Source: Thermus thermophilus HB8 | GTDB lineage: Bacteria > Deinococcota > Deinococci > Deinococcales > Thermaceae | Length of the DNA: 64,000 bases | Assembly (NCBI RefSeq): GCF_000091545.1 | Contig: NC_006461.1 | Coordinates: forward strand, 1,052,468 to 1,116,467 | Reading direction: 5' to 3' | Part shown: positions 18,625-27,099 of the stretch, piece by piece | Layout of the letters: each line of letters begins with the position of its first letter | Numbering within the stretch: the first letter of the stretch is position 1 | Notes under the pieces: model-generated | What the model was told of the DNA's origin: nothing | Database searches by the model: none | What the model saw: the letters and a program-made list of their open reading frames with translations, nothing else | Position numbers and translations under genes: made by a program

Positions 18625-19509
18625 CTATAGCACCCGGCCCAGGAAGGCCAACACCCGCTCCCGGAAGACCCGGTCCACCTCCCCCCGAAAGAGGTGCCCC
18701 CCGGGGTAGCTGAAGCACTCCACGGGCTTTTTCAGGGCCTTGAGCCTGCGGCAGAGCTCCCAGGACCACTCTGGGGGCACCTGGGCGTCCTGGGTGCCGT
18801 GGTGGACGCTGTAGGGCACGGAGAGCTCCGCCAGGTAGGTCCAGGCCGAGGCCTGGCGGAGGACCTCCGGGGAAAGGGCGAAAAGCTCCTGTCCCCGGCT
18901 TCCCCCGGACCAGTAGCGGATGCGCTCCAGGTTGCGTCTTTCGTCCCCGCTCATGCTCCCGTAGAGGACCGCGCCCTTAAGGCCGGGGTCCACCAGGCTC
19001 ACGATCTGGGCGACGCCGCCCCCCATGGAGTGGCCGAAGAGGGCGATGCGGGCGGGGTCCGCCTGGGGGAAGGCTCCCCGGCGCACCTCGGCGAGGAGGT
19101 TCAGCACGTCCACGGCGTAGACGTGGCGGAGGCCTTGGGCCGGGGCACCTTCGGAAGGGGGGTGGCCCCGAAAGTTCGGGTGGAGGACGAGGTAGCCCCT
19201 TTCCGCCAGGAAGTCGGCGTAGGGGGTGGTGTAGGCGAGGAGGCGGTAGCGGCTCGGCTCCACGTAGCCGTGAAGGACCACCACCACGGGGAAGGGGCCC
19301 CTTCCTTTGGGCAGGTTGGCGAACCCGTGGACCCGGAGGCCGTCCGAAAGGTAGGAGAACTGGACCCGGGTGAAGGCCGGCCTCTCCTCCAGGACCCGCT
19401 CCACGCGAAACCCTCCCTCCCCGTAGGTCCGCGCCCGAAGGTCAGGGAGGGTGAGGACCTGGGCCAGGGCCGGGAGGAGGAGGAAGGAAAGCCAAAGCCC
19501 GAGGCGCAT
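18625..19509 (-). CDS. Secreted alpha/beta hydrolase (dienelactone hydrolase/S9-like)
   Basis: The 294-residue protein has a signal peptide (MRLGLWLSFLLLPALAQ) followed by an alpha/beta hydrolase fold. The oxyanion strand is VVVVLHGYVEPSRY, the nucleophile elbow is GHSMGG near residue 165, the acid is probably in HGTQDAQVPP, and the histidine is in YPGGHLFRG. This matches prolyl-oligopeptidase-like or acetyl xylan esterase-like hydrolases acting outside the cytoplasmic membrane. The substrate is unknown. Confidence 0.75.
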   Translation of the reverse strand: MRLGLWLSFLLLPALAQVLTLPDLRARTYGEGGFRVERVLEERPAFTRVQFSYLSDGLRVHGFANLPKGRGPFPVVVVLHGYVEPSRYRLLAYTTPYADFLAERGYLVLHPNFRGHPPSEGAPAQGLRHVYAVDVLNLLAEVRRGAFPQADPARIALFGHSMGGGVAQIVSLVDPGLKGAVLYGSMSGDERRNLERIRYWSGGSRGQELFALSPEVLRQASAWTYLAELSVPYSVHHGTQDAQVPPEWSWELCRRLKALKKPVECFSYPGGHLFRGEVDRVFRERVLAFLGRVL

Positions 19510-19538
19510 GCCCCCAGGCTAAGGGGAAACCCCTCGGG

Positions 19539-20420
19539 CTAAATGTGGTCCACCTCCCGGGAAAGCCAGCCCGCCTGAAGCCCTTTCAGGCCGATGGCGT
19601 GGTAGACGAGCTGGGCCGCGGTCATCTCGGCGTGGAACTGGCCGTTCGGGGAGAGCTCCACGAAGTCCATCCCCACCACCTCCTTCTCGCGGAAGACGGC
19701 CTCGAGGAGGTCCACCACCTGGCGGTAGGAAAGCCCCCCGGGAAGGGGCGTGCCCACGCTGGGCATGAGGGAGGGGTCCAGGGCGTCAAAGTCCAGGCTG
19801 ATGTAGACCCGCTTCCCCAGGGCCCTAAGGATCTCGTCCAGGGGAAGCCCCTCCCGGTGGATCCGGTGGGCGGGAAAGAGGGCCACGCCCTTTTTTCGGG
19901 CCAAGCGCAGGGAGTCTCGGTCCATGGCCCGGATCCCCACCTGGACCAGGGGAAACCCCTCCGTGAGGAGGCGGTAGAAGGGGCTTGCGTGGGAGTAGAC
20001 CGAGCCCTGCCACTCCGGGTAGAGGTCGGCGTGGGCGTCCACGTGAAGGAGGGAAAAATCCCCCAGGGCCTCCCGGTGGGCCTGGACCAGGGGGTGGGTG
20101 ACGGAGTGGTCCCCGCCCAGGGCCACCACCCACTTCCCCGCCCGGAGGTGCCTTAGGGCCTCCTCCCGGATCAGGCGGTGGCTTTCCTCGGCCATCCCCG
20201 CCACCCAGGGCACGGGCTCGGCCGCGTGGATCCCCACCTCCTCGGGGGCGGCGCCGAGCTCCAAAAGAAAGGGCTCAAGCTCGCGGCTCGCCAGGAGGAT
20301 GGCCTCGGGGCCCCTCCGGGCCCCCGGGAGGAAGGAGAGGGAGAGGTCGTAGGGCACGGGCAGGACGACGACCCGCGCCTCCTCGTAAGGGGTGTCCTTT
20401 TCGCCGAAGACGAGGCGCAT
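19539..20420 (-). CDS. speB: Ureohydrolase: agmatinase / N1-aminopropylagmatinase
   Basis: The 293-residue protein has the complete dimanganese site of the arginase superfamily: GGDHSVTHP, VDAHADLYPEW and SLDFDALDPS. In T. thermophilus the SpeB homologue is known to act mainly on N1-aminopropylagmatine, giving spermidine and urea in the species' unusual polyamine pathway. That specificity is taken from literature, not from this sequence. The gene lies 18 nt after the M20 peptidase on the same strand. Confidence 0.88.
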   Translation of the reverse strand: MRLVFGEKDTPYEEARVVVLPVPYDLSLSFLPGARRGPEAILLASRELEPFLLELGAAPEEVGIHAAEPVPWVAGMAEESHRLIREEALRHLRAGKWVVALGGDHSVTHPLVQAHREALGDFSLLHVDAHADLYPEWQGSVYSHASPFYRLLTEGFPLVQVGIRAMDRDSLRLARKKGVALFPAHRIHREGLPLDEILRALGKRVYISLDFDALDPSLMPSVGTPLPGGLSYRQVVDLLEAVFREKEVVGMDFVELSPNGQFHAEMTAAQLVYHAIGLKGLQAGWLSREVDHI

Positions 20421-20438
20421 ACGCCAAGAGGGTAAGGC

Positions 20439-21764
20439 CTACCGGCCCAGGAAGAAAAGCTCCAAGAGGCGCAGGAGGGCCTGCACCCCCCGCTCAAAGT
20501 CCCGGACGCGGATGTGCTCGTTGGGGCTGTGCACCCGGCTTCCCGGGTAGCCCACCCCGAGGCCCACCGCCGGGGCCTTGAGGTGGTGGAGGAAGGGGTG
20601 CATGGGCCCCGAGCCCGCCATGTTGGGGTAGAGGACGGGCCTCTCCCCGAAGGCCTCCTCCAAGGCCCGCCGCGCCAGGGCCACAAAGGGGTGGGCGAGG
20701 TCGGAGCGGGCAGGCCTTTCCCCCTTCTCCAGGACCACCACCTCCACGTCGTGGAAGCCCTGGGCCTCGAGGTGGCGCCGAAGGAGCTCCGGCACCTCCT
20801 CCGGGTCCTGGTCCGGCACCAGGCGGAAGTCCAGCTTGGCCCGGGCCTCCGCGGGGAGGACGGTCTTGGACCCGGGGCCTCCGTAGCCCGCGTGGAAGCC
20901 GTTGAAGTTGACGCAGGGCTCGGCGTAAAGGCGCTGGTTGAAGTCCAAGTTCCTCGCCCCGCCCAGGAAGTCCCTCACGCCAAAGGCCTCCCGAAGGGCC
21001 TCCGACTCGTCCGGGATCTGGGCCAAGACCTCCATCTCCAAGGGGGTGAGGGGGCGCACCTTGGCGTAGAAGCCCGGGATCAAGACCCGCCCCTCCTCGT
21101 CCCGAAGCGAGGCCAGGGCCCGGCTCAAGCGGTAGATGGGGTTTTCCACCACCGCCCCGTAGGAGGAGTGGAGGTCAAAGGCCGCCGTCCGCACCCTAAG
21201 CTCCAGGGCCACGATGCCCTTGAGCCCGGCGTAGAGGTAGGGCCTGCCCTTGGCGTCCACGCCTCCCGCCTCCCAGAGGATGGCCTCGGCCTTCAAAAGG
21301 TCCCGCTTGTCCGCCACGTAGGCCTCGAGGTGGGGGCTTCCCACCTCCTCCTCCCCCTCCACCACGAACTTCACCCGGGGAAGAAAGCCGTGCTTCTCTT
21401 GGAAGCGCCTCAGGGCCACCACGCGGGCCACGAGCTCCCCCTTGTCGTCGTGGGCACCCCGGGCGTACCAGGCCCCTTCCCGCTCGGCGAGGACGAAGGG
21501 GTCCGTGTCCCAAAGCTCCAGGGGGTCCGGGGGCTGGACGTCGTAGTGGTTGTAGAAGAGGAGGGTTCTCTCCCCCTCCCCCCCCTCGGCGAAGACCACG
21601 GGGGGACCGTAGCCCTCGTGGAGCTCGGCGCGAAGCCCCAGACCCTCCAGCACCTCGGCCACCTTTTCCGCCCCTTCCCGAAGGGCCCTCCCCTCGGCGC
21701 TCACCGAGGGCACGGCCACGAGCGCGGCAAGGAGCGCCTTCGCCTCCGCAATCCAGGCCTCCAT
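20439..21764 (-). CDS. M20 family dipeptidase/peptidase
   Basis: The 441-residue cytoplasmic metallopeptidase carries the M20 dizinc ligands: YNHYDVQPPDPLELW with the first His-Asp pair, ARGAHDDKGELVA, the catalytic EGEEEVGSP, and a late ligand region ending GYPGSRVHSPNEHIRVRDF. The lid dimerisation domain lies between about residues 190 and 300. This form resembles the carnosinase/CPG2-type dipeptidases. The ATG is 9 nt after TATGCT in the 17-bp gap shared with mglB. Confidence 0.85.
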   Translation of the reverse strand: MEAWIAEAKALLAALVAVPSVSAEGRALREGAEKVAEVLEGLGLRAELHEGYGPPVVFAEGGEGERTLLFYNHYDVQPPDPLELWDTDPFVLAEREGAWYARGAHDDKGELVARVVALRRFQEKHGFLPRVKFVVEGEEEVGSPHLEAYVADKRDLLKAEAILWEAGGVDAKGRPYLYAGLKGIVALELRVRTAAFDLHSSYGAVVENPIYRLSRALASLRDEEGRVLIPGFYAKVRPLTPLEMEVLAQIPDESEALREAFGVRDFLGGARNLDFNQRLYAEPCVNFNGFHAGYGGPGSKTVLPAEARAKLDFRLVPDQDPEEVPELLRRHLEAQGFHDVEVVVLEKGERPARSDLAHPFVALARRALEEAFGERPVLYPNMAGSGPMHPFLHHLKAPAVGLGVGYPGSRVHSPNEHIRVRDFERGVQALLRLLELFFLGR

Positions 21765-21781
21765 GATAGACTGAGCATACT
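21765..21781. promoter_or_regulatory. 17-bp divergent promoter core between M20 peptidase and mglB
   Basis: Reverse-strand TATGCT (21774-21779) lies 9 nt before the peptidase ATG, and forward-strand TAGACT (21767-21772) lies 9 nt before the mglB ATG. The -10 boxes sit back to back and any -35 elements lie inside the opposite genes. Confidence 0.5.
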
Positions 21782-22273
21782 ATGGTGGAGCCTTCCCTGG
21801 TCCTTTACGGCGCCCCCTACGAGCGGGCCGTGGAGGTCCTCGAGGAGACCCTAAGGGAAACGGGTGCCCGCTACGCCCTCCTCATTGACCGCAAGGGCTT
21901 CGTCCTCGCCCACAAGGAGGCCCTCTGGGCCCCCAAGCCTCCCCCCCTGGACACCCTCGCCACCCTGGTGGCGGGGAACGCCGCCGCCACCCAGGCCCTG
22001 GCCAAGCTCCTGGGCGAAGCCCGCTTCCAAGAGGAGGTCCACCAGGGGGAGAGGATGGGCCTCTACGTGGACGAGGCCGGGGAGCACGCCCTCCTCGTCC
22101 TCGTCTTTGACGAGACCGCGCCCCTCGGCAAGGTGAAGCTCCACGGCAAGCGGGCCGCGGAGGCCCTCGCCCGCATCGCCGAGGAGGCCCTGGCCAATCC
22201 GCCCCGCCTCGCCCTGGACACGGAGTACCGGGAAGGGGCGGAAGCCCTCCTGGACGACCTCCTCCGCAACTAA
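21782..22273 (+). CDS. mglB: MglB, roadblock/LC7 GTPase-activating protein
   Basis: The 163-residue protein is a roadblock/LC7 domain: a long first helix (YERAVEVLEETLRETG), beta hairpin ARYALLIDRKGFVLA, a second helix LDTLATLVAGNAAATQALAKL and C-terminal strands. It stands 6 nt before mglA. MglB dimers stimulate GTP hydrolysis by MglA and help set cell polarity, which in gliding or twitching bacteria places type IV pili at one pole. The Thermus pair has been studied structurally. Confidence 0.9.
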   Translation: MVEPSLVLYGAPYERAVEVLEETLRETGARYALLIDRKGFVLAHKEALWAPKPPPLDTLATLVAGNAAATQALAKLLGEARFQEEVHQGERMGLYVDEAGEHALLVLVFDETAPLGKVKLHGKRAAEALARIAEEALANPPRLALDTEYREGAEALLDDLLRN

Positions 22274-22279
22274 CCCCCC

Positions 22280-22870
22280 ATGAGCACCATCAACTTCGCC
22301 AACCGGGAGATCAACTTCAAGATCGTCTACTACGGCCCCGGCCTCTCCGGAAAGACCACCAACCTGAAGTGGATCTACAGCAAGGTGCCTGAGGGGCGCA
22401 AAGGGGAGATGGTCTCCCTGGCCACGGAGGACGAGCGCACCCTCTTCTTTGACTTCCTTCCCCTGGACATCGGGGAGGTCAAGGGCTTCAAGACCCGGTT
22501 CCACCTCTACACCGTGCCGGGCCAGGTGTTCTACAACGCAAGCCGCAAGCTCATCCTGAGGGGCGTGGACGGGATCGTCTTCGTGGCCGACTCCGCCCCG
22601 AACCGCCTTAGGGCTAACGCCGAGAGCATGCGCAACATGCGGGAGAACCTGGCCGAGTACGGCCTGACCTTGGACGACGTGCCCATCGTCATCCAGGTGA
22701 ACAAGCGGGACCTGCCGGACGCCCTGCCGGTGGAGATGGTCCGGGCCGTGGTGGACCCCGAGGGGAAGTTCCCGGTCCTCGAGGCGGTGGCCACCGAGGG
22801 CAAGGGGGTCTTTGAGACCCTCAAGGAGGTGAGCCGCCTGGTCCTCGCCCGCGTGGCGGGCGGGTCTTAA
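22280..22870 (+). CDS. mglA: MglA, Ras-like polarity GTPase
   Basis: The 196-residue small GTPase has P-loop GPGLSGKT near residues 19-26. The second guanine motif region is VKGFKTRFHLYTVPGQ, where the usual DxxG aspartate is replaced (TVPGQ), as is typical of MglA. The specificity motif is NKRDLPD. It cycles between GTP and GDP under MglB and positions pili and motility machinery. A strong intrinsic terminator follows 15 nt after the stop. Confidence 0.93.
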   Translation: MSTINFANREINFKIVYYGPGLSGKTTNLKWIYSKVPEGRKGEMVSLATEDERTLFFDFLPLDIGEVKGFKTRFHLYTVPGQVFYNASRKLILRGVDGIVFVADSAPNRLRANAESMRNMRENLAEYGLTLDDVPIVIQVNKRDLPDALPVEMVRAVVDPEGKFPVLEAVATEGKGVFETLKEVSRLVLARVAGGS

Positions 22871-22885
22871 GCGGCCCACGCGCCC

Positions 22886-22912
22886 GGGGGCGGGGCGACC
22901 CGCCCCCTTTTT
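22886..22912 (+). terminator. Intrinsic terminator after mglBA
   Basis: GGGGGCGGG and CCCGCCCCC form a perfect 9-bp stem around a GCGA tetraloop, followed by five T residues. It separates mglBA from the ba3 oxidase control region. Confidence 0.85.
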
Positions 22913-22940
22913 ACTCCCCACCCGTATTCCGGACTTTATA

Positions 22941-22986
22941 GGGACAAATGTCCCAAAAAGTCCCTTTGCCAAGGGACAAATGCCCC
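22941..22986. promoter_or_regulatory. Twin dyad operator upstream of the ba3 oxidase operon
   Basis: GGGACAAATGTCCC (22941-22954) is a perfect 6-bp dyad around AA. GGGACAAATGCCCC (22973-22986) is a near copy, centred 32 bp downstream, close to three helical turns. The intervening GTCCCTT-TGCC-AAGGGAC (22960-22977) is a further perfect inverted repeat. The factor is unknown to me; the sites do not match CRP or FNR consensus. A TATACG hexamer at 23024-23029 may be the -10. Confidence 0.55.
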
Positions 22987-23054
22987 TCACCGCAAAGCCC
23001 GGTTTCCGCTACCATGGAGGCCGTATACGGCACCTGCCGTTAGGGAGGAGGGGT

Positions 23055-23159
23055 ATGGAAGAAAAGCCCAAAGGCGCACTGGCGGTCATCCTGGTCCTGA
23101 CCCTCACCATCCTGGTCTTCTGGCTGGGAGTGTACGCCGTCTTCTTCGCTAGGGGGTAG
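23055..23159 (+). CDS. cbaD: ba3-type cytochrome c oxidase subunit IIa
   Basis: A frame of 34 residues begins MEEKPKGALAVILVLTLTIL and ends VYAVFFARG. It is one membrane helix after a short charged N-terminus. This is the known small third subunit of the T. thermophilus ba3 oxidase and matches it in length and position, directly before subunits II and I. GGGAGGAGG lies a few bases before the ATG. The stop is 2 nt before cbaB. Confidence 0.92.
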   Translation: MEEKPKGALAVILVLTLTILVFWLGVYAVFFARG

Positions 23160-23161
23160 GT

Positions 23162-23668
23162 ATGGTGGACGAGCACAAGGCCCACAAGGCGATCCTGGCC
23201 TACGAGAAGGGGTGGCTCGCCTTCTCCTTGGCGATGCTCTTCGTCTTCATCGCCCTCATCGCCTACACCCTGGCCACCCACACCGCCGGGGTCATTCCCG
23301 CCGGAAAGCTTGAGCGCGTGGACCCCACCACGGTAAGGCAGGAAGGCCCCTGGGCCGACCCGGCCCAAGCGGTGGTGCAGACCGGCCCCAACCAGTACAC
23401 GGTCTACGTCCTGGCCTTCGCCTTCGGCTACCAGCCGAACCCCATTGAGGTGCCCCAAGGGGCGGAGATCGTCTTCAAGATCACGAGCCCGGACGTGATC
23501 CACGGCTTTCACGTGGAGGGCACCAACATCAACGTGGAGGTGCTCCCGGGCGAGGTCTCCACCGTGCGCTACACCTTCAAAAGGCCCGGGGAGTACCGCA
23601 TCATCTGCAACCAGTACTGCGGCCTAGGCCACCAGAACATGTTCGGCACGATCGTGGTGAAGGAGTGA
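23162..23668 (+). CDS. cbaB: ba3-type cytochrome c oxidase subunit II (CuA)
   Basis: The 168-residue protein has one N-terminal membrane helix (about residues 15-38) and a periplasmic cupredoxin domain. The dinuclear CuA site is complete: the histidine in DVIHGFHVEG and the loop CNQYCGLGHQNM with two cysteines, histidine and methionine. It accepts electrons from cytochrome c552 and passes them to heme b in subunit I. It is part of cbaD-cbaB-cbaA. Confidence 0.97.
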   Translation: MVDEHKAHKAILAYEKGWLAFSLAMLFVFIALIAYTLATHTAGVIPAGKLERVDPTTVRQEGPWADPAQAVVQTGPNQYTVYVLAFAFGYQPNPIEVPQGAEIVFKITSPDVIHGFHVEGTNINVEVLPGEVSTVRYTFKRPGEYRIICNQYCGLGHQNMFGTIVVKE

Positions 23669-23671
23669 ACC

Positions 23672-25360
23672 ATGGCGGTGCGCGCAAGCGAGATTAGCCG
23701 GGTCTACGAGGCCTATCCGGAGAAGAAGGCGACCCTCTACTTCCTGGTCCTGGGCTTCCTCGCCCTCATCGTGGGGAGCCTCTTCGGCCCCTTCCAGGCC
23801 CTGAACTACGGGAACGTGGACGCCTATCCCCTTCTCAAGCGCCTCCTTCCCTTCGTCCAGTCCTACTACCAGGGCCTGACTTTGCACGGGGTCCTGAACG
23901 CCATCGTCTTCACCCAGCTCTTCGCCCAGGCCATCATGGTCTACCTGCCCGCTAGGGAGCTGAACATGCGGCCCAACATGGGCCTCATGTGGCTCTCCTG
24001 GTGGATGGCCTTCATCGGGCTCGTGGTGGCCGCCCTCCCCCTCCTCGCCAACGAGGCCACGGTGCTTTACACCTTCTACCCGCCCCTCAAGGGGCACTGG
24101 GCCTTCTATTTGGGGGCGAGCGTCTTCGTCCTCTCCACCTGGGTGAGCATCTACATCGTCCTGGACCTCTGGCGGCGCTGGAAGGCGGCGAACCCAGGGA
24201 AGGTGACCCCCTTGGTCACCTACATGGCCGTGGTCTTCTGGCTCATGTGGTTCCTCGCCTCCCTCGGGCTCGTGCTGGAGGCGGTCCTCTTCCTCCTCCC
24301 CTGGTCCTTCGGCCTGGTGGAGGGCGTGGACCCCTTGGTCGCCCGCACCCTCTTCTGGTGGACGGGCCACCCCATCGTCTACTTCTGGCTCCTGCCCGCC
24401 TACGCCATCATCTACACCATCCTTCCTAAGCAGGCCGGGGGGAAGCTGGTCTCCGACCCCATGGCCCGCCTCGCCTTCCTCCTCTTCCTCCTCCTCTCCA
24501 CCCCCGTGGGCTTTCACCACCAGTTCGCCGACCCCGGGATTGACCCCACCTGGAAGATGATCCACTCCGTCCTCACCCTCTTCGTGGCCGTGCCGAGCCT
24601 CATGACCGCCTTCACCGTCGCGGCGAGCCTGGAGTTCGCGGGGCGCCTCAGGGGCGGCAGGGGGCTTTTCGGCTGGATCCGGGCCCTCCCCTGGGACAAC
24701 CCCGCCTTCGTGGCTCCGGTCCTGGGCCTTTTGGGCTTCATCCCCGGGGGCGCCGGGGGCATCGTGAACGCCAGCTTCACCCTGGACTACGTGGTGCACA
24801 ACACCGCCTGGGTTCCCGGCCACTTCCACCTCCAGGTGGCGAGCCTCGTGACCCTCACCGCCATGGGCTCCCTCTACTGGCTCCTCCCCAACCTCACGGG
24901 CAAGCCCATCTCCGACGCGCAAAGGCGGCTCGGCCTGGCGGTGGTGTGGCTCTGGTTCCTCGGCATGATGATCATGGCCGTTGGCCTCCACTGGGCGGGG
25001 CTTCTCAACGTGCCCCGGCGGGCCTACATCGCCCAGGTGCCGGACGCCTACCCCCATGCGGCGGTCCCCATGGTGTTCAACGTCCTGGCGGGGATCGTCC
25101 TCCTGGTGGCGCTCCTCCTTTTCATCTACGGCCTCTTCAGCGTCCTCCTTTCCCGGGAAAGGAAGCCCGAGCTGGCGGAGGCCCCCCTTCCCTTCGCCGA
25201 GGTGATCTCCGGTCCCGAGGACCGCAGGCTCGTCCTGGCCATGGACCGGATCGGGTTCTGGTTCGCCGTGGCGGCGATCCTCGTGGTCCTGGCCTACGGG
25301 CCCACCCTGGTGCAGCTTTTCGGCCACCTCAACCCCGTGCCGGGGTGGCGGCTCTGGTAG
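23672..25360 (+). CDS. cbaA: ba3-type cytochrome c oxidase subunit I
   Basis: The 562-residue B-type heme-copper oxidase reduces oxygen and pumps protons, and is favoured at low oxygen. It has about 13 membrane helices. WWTGHPIVYFWLLPAY holds the CuB histidine cross-linked to tyrosine, GFHHQFADPG gives the other CuB ligands, and PGHFHLQVAS gives the heme ligands. AAGGAG precedes the ATG, 3 nt after cbaB. Expression probably depends on the dyads at 22941-22986. Confidence 0.97.
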   Translation: MAVRASEISRVYEAYPEKKATLYFLVLGFLALIVGSLFGPFQALNYGNVDAYPLLKRLLPFVQSYYQGLTLHGVLNAIVFTQLFAQAIMVYLPARELNMRPNMGLMWLSWWMAFIGLVVAALPLLANEATVLYTFYPPLKGHWAFYLGASVFVLSTWVSIYIVLDLWRRWKAANPGKVTPLVTYMAVVFWLMWFLASLGLVLEAVLFLLPWSFGLVEGVDPLVARTLFWWTGHPIVYFWLLPAYAIIYTILPKQAGGKLVSDPMARLAFLLFLLLSTPVGFHHQFADPGIDPTWKMIHSVLTLFVAVPSLMTAFTVAASLEFAGRLRGGRGLFGWIRALPWDNPAFVAPVLGLLGFIPGGAGGIVNASFTLDYVVHNTAWVPGHFHLQVASLVTLTAMGSLYWLLPNLTGKPISDAQRRLGLAVVWLWFLGMMIMAVGLHWAGLLNVPRRAYIAQVPDAYPHAAVPMVFNVLAGIVLLVALLLFIYGLFSVLLSRERKPELAEAPLPFAEVISGPEDRRLVLAMDRIGFWFAVAAILVVLAYGPTLVQLFGHLNPVPGWRLW

Positions 25361-25381
25361 CCTAGGCCCTTTGTCCCTTGA

Positions 25382-25411
25382 CCCCCTCCCCCGGGGAGGG
25401 GGAAACTTTTT
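25382..25411 (+). terminator. Intrinsic terminator after cbaA
   Basis: A C-rich arm CCCCCTCCCC is mirrored by GGGGAGGGGG, then AAACTTTTT follows. It lies 21 nt after the cbaA stop and should end the oxidase transcript. Confidence 0.65.
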
Positions 25412-25415
25412 GGGG

Positions 25416-25886
25416 ATGCTCCTCGCCCGCGCCTACGCCATCGCGGCCCTCGAGGTCCTGCCCTTCTTCCTCCAGTTCCTGGGGCTTGGGCTTTCGGAAA
25501 CCCTGGGGGAGGGGCTCTGCGGGAGCGCCCTCGGGGTCTCGGAGGCCGAAGCGGTGCGGTACGGCCTCGTGAGCGAATACTACTTCTACGGCCAGGCCTT
25601 CCTCGTCCTCCTCGCCCTCAAGGCCACCTACGCCCTGGGGCTCGTCCTCCTCCGGTTCATGTACCCCGGGGAGGACCCCCCCTTCGCCCCCCTGGTGTGG
25701 CGGCTCGGGGTGGGGCTCTCCTCGGCCCTCCTCCTCCTCTTCCTCCTCACCCGCACCCTGCCCCTTCCCTTCCCCACCTTCCAGGGCCTGGCCCTCCTCG
25801 CCCCCGCCCCCCTGGACCCCCTTTCCCTCCTGATGGCCGCCCCGGAGCCCTTCCTCCTCGGGCTCCTCTGGAGGGCCCGGCCGTGA
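25416..25886 (+). CDS. Membrane protein of unknown function
   Basis: The 156-residue protein is mainly hydrophobic, with about four helices, starting MLLARAYAIAALEVLPFFLQ and ending FLLGLLWRARP. I do not recognise a family. A TTG start at 25371 is possible but would place the cbaA terminator inside the coding region, so the first ATG is preferred, although its ribosome site is poor. The stop overlaps the GTG of the MFS gene, implying coupling with it rather than with the oxidase. Confidence 0.5.
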   Translation: MLLARAYAIAALEVLPFFLQFLGLGLSETLGEGLCGSALGVSEAEAVRYGLVSEYYFYGQAFLVLLALKATYALGLVLLRFMYPGEDPPFAPLVWRLGVGLSSALLLLFLLTRTLPLPFPTFQGLALLAPAPLDPLSLLMAAPEPFLLGLLWRARP

Positions 25887-27031
25887 GGCTTCCCCCCCTG
25901 GTCTACCTCCTCGGCGCCGTGAGCTTCCTCATGGACGTGGCGAGCGAGATGGCCTACCCCCTCCTTCCCCTCTTCCTGGCGAGCCTCGGGGCGGGCCCCG
26001 GAACGATCGGGCTGGTGGAAGGGGTGGCCGAGGCCACGGCAAGCCTCTTCAAGGTGGTGGGGGGGAGGCTTTCCGACCGGCTCGGGAGGAGGCGCCCCTT
26101 CCTCCTTTTGGGCTACGGCCTCCCCGCCCTGTTCCGGCCCCTTTTGGCCCTGGCGCAAAGCCCCTTCCACGTCCTCCTCTACCGCTTCCTGGACCGGACC
26201 GGAAAGGGCCTCCGCACCGCCCCCCGGGACGCCCTCATCGCGGAAAGCGCCCCCAAAGAGGCCCTGGGCCGGGCCTACGGCCTCCACCGGAGCCTGGACA
26301 CCCTCGGGGCCACCCTGGGCCCCTTCCTCGCCTTCCTCCTCCTGCCCCTTCTGGGCTTCCGGGGCGTCTTCTGGCTCTCCGCCCTGCCCGCCCTCTTGGC
26401 CTTCCTCCTCCTCTTCGCCGTGCGGGAGACGCCGAGGCCCCCAAGCCCCCTTCCCCCGCTCGCCCTGGGCCACCTGAGCCCGGGCTACCGCCGCTTCCTC
26501 CTCGTCTCGGGCCTCTTCGCCCTCGCCCTCTCCTCCAACGCCTTCCTCCTCCTCCGGCTTAAGGAGCTGGGCCTCTCCCAGGAGGAGGTGGCCCTGGCCT
26601 ACACCCTCTACAACCTCCTCTACGCCCTCCTCGCCTACCCTCTGGGCGGCCTTGCGGACCGGGTGGGCCTAGGGCGGATGGTGGCCACGGGGTTCGGCCT
26701 CTACGCCCTCGTCTACCTGGGCTTCGCCTGGGCGAGGACCGCCTTCTGGGCCTTGGGCTTCCTCTTCCTCTACGCCCTCTACTCCGCGGCCTTTGAGGGC
26801 GCCAACCGGGCCTACCTCGCCACCCTGGTCCCCGAGGAGGCCAAGGCGGGGGCCATCGGCCTCTACCACACCGTGGTGGGGGTCCTCCTCCTGCCGGCGA
26901 GCCTCCTCTTCGGCCTCCTCTGGCAGGCCTTCGGGGCGGCCGCGGCCTTCCTCACGGGGGCCGCCCTCGCCCTCGGCGCCCTCCTCCTCTTCCTGGTTGA
27001 CGGGACGGGGAGGAGGGCCTATCCTGGGTAA
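25883..27031 (+). CDS. Major facilitator superfamily transporter
   Basis: The 382-residue protein has about twelve membrane helices. The MFS loop motif after helix two is present as GGRLSDRLGRRRP, and a second copy in the other half is GGLADRVGLGRM. The sequence RFLDRTGKGLRTAPRDALIAES resembles a bacterial MFS subgroup often found near respiratory genes. The substrate is unknown. The GTG start overlaps the upstream stop (GTGA). The rpsO promoter lies within its last 12 codons. Confidence 0.8.
   Translation: MRLPPLVYLLGAVSFLMDVASEMAYPLLPLFLASLGAGPGTIGLVEGVAEATASLFKVVGGRLSDRLGRRRPFLLLGYGLPALFRPLLALAQSPFHVLLYRFLDRTGKGLRTAPRDALIAESAPKEALGRAYGLHRSLDTLGATLGPFLAFLLLPLLGFRGVFWLSALPALLAFLLLFAVRETPRPPSPLPPLALGHLSPGYRRFLLVSGLFALALSSNAFLLLRLKELGLSQEEVALAYTLYNLLYALLAYPLGGLADRVGLGRMVATGFGLYALVYLGFAWARTAFWALGFLFLYALYSAAFEGANRAYLATLVPEEAKAGAIGLYHTVVGVLLLPASLLFGLLWQAFGAAAAFLTGAALALGALLLFLVDGTGRRAYPG
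26997..27025 (+). promoter_or_regulatory. Promoter of rpsO inside the MFS gene
   Basis: TTGACG (26997-27002) and TATCCT (27020-27025) are 17 bp apart. The start of transcription should be near 27032, about 68 nt before the rpsO ATG, just past the MFS stop codon. Confidence 0.6.
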
Positions 27032-27099
27032 GGCTTGGCGGGAGACCGCCTCGAGGAGGAAGGGGCTCAAAGCGCCTTCCCGCCTGACGGAGGGAAAAC

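Noticed and set aside
23624..25327. 567-residue open frame antisense to cbaA
   Set aside because: cbaA on the forward strand has all heme and copper ligands. The antisense product is a low-complexity Glu/Gly/His-rich shadow.
25371..25373. TTG start for the membrane gene after cbaA
   Set aside because: It would put the strong hairpin terminator of the ba3 operon inside the coding region; the first ATG after the hairpin is simpler.
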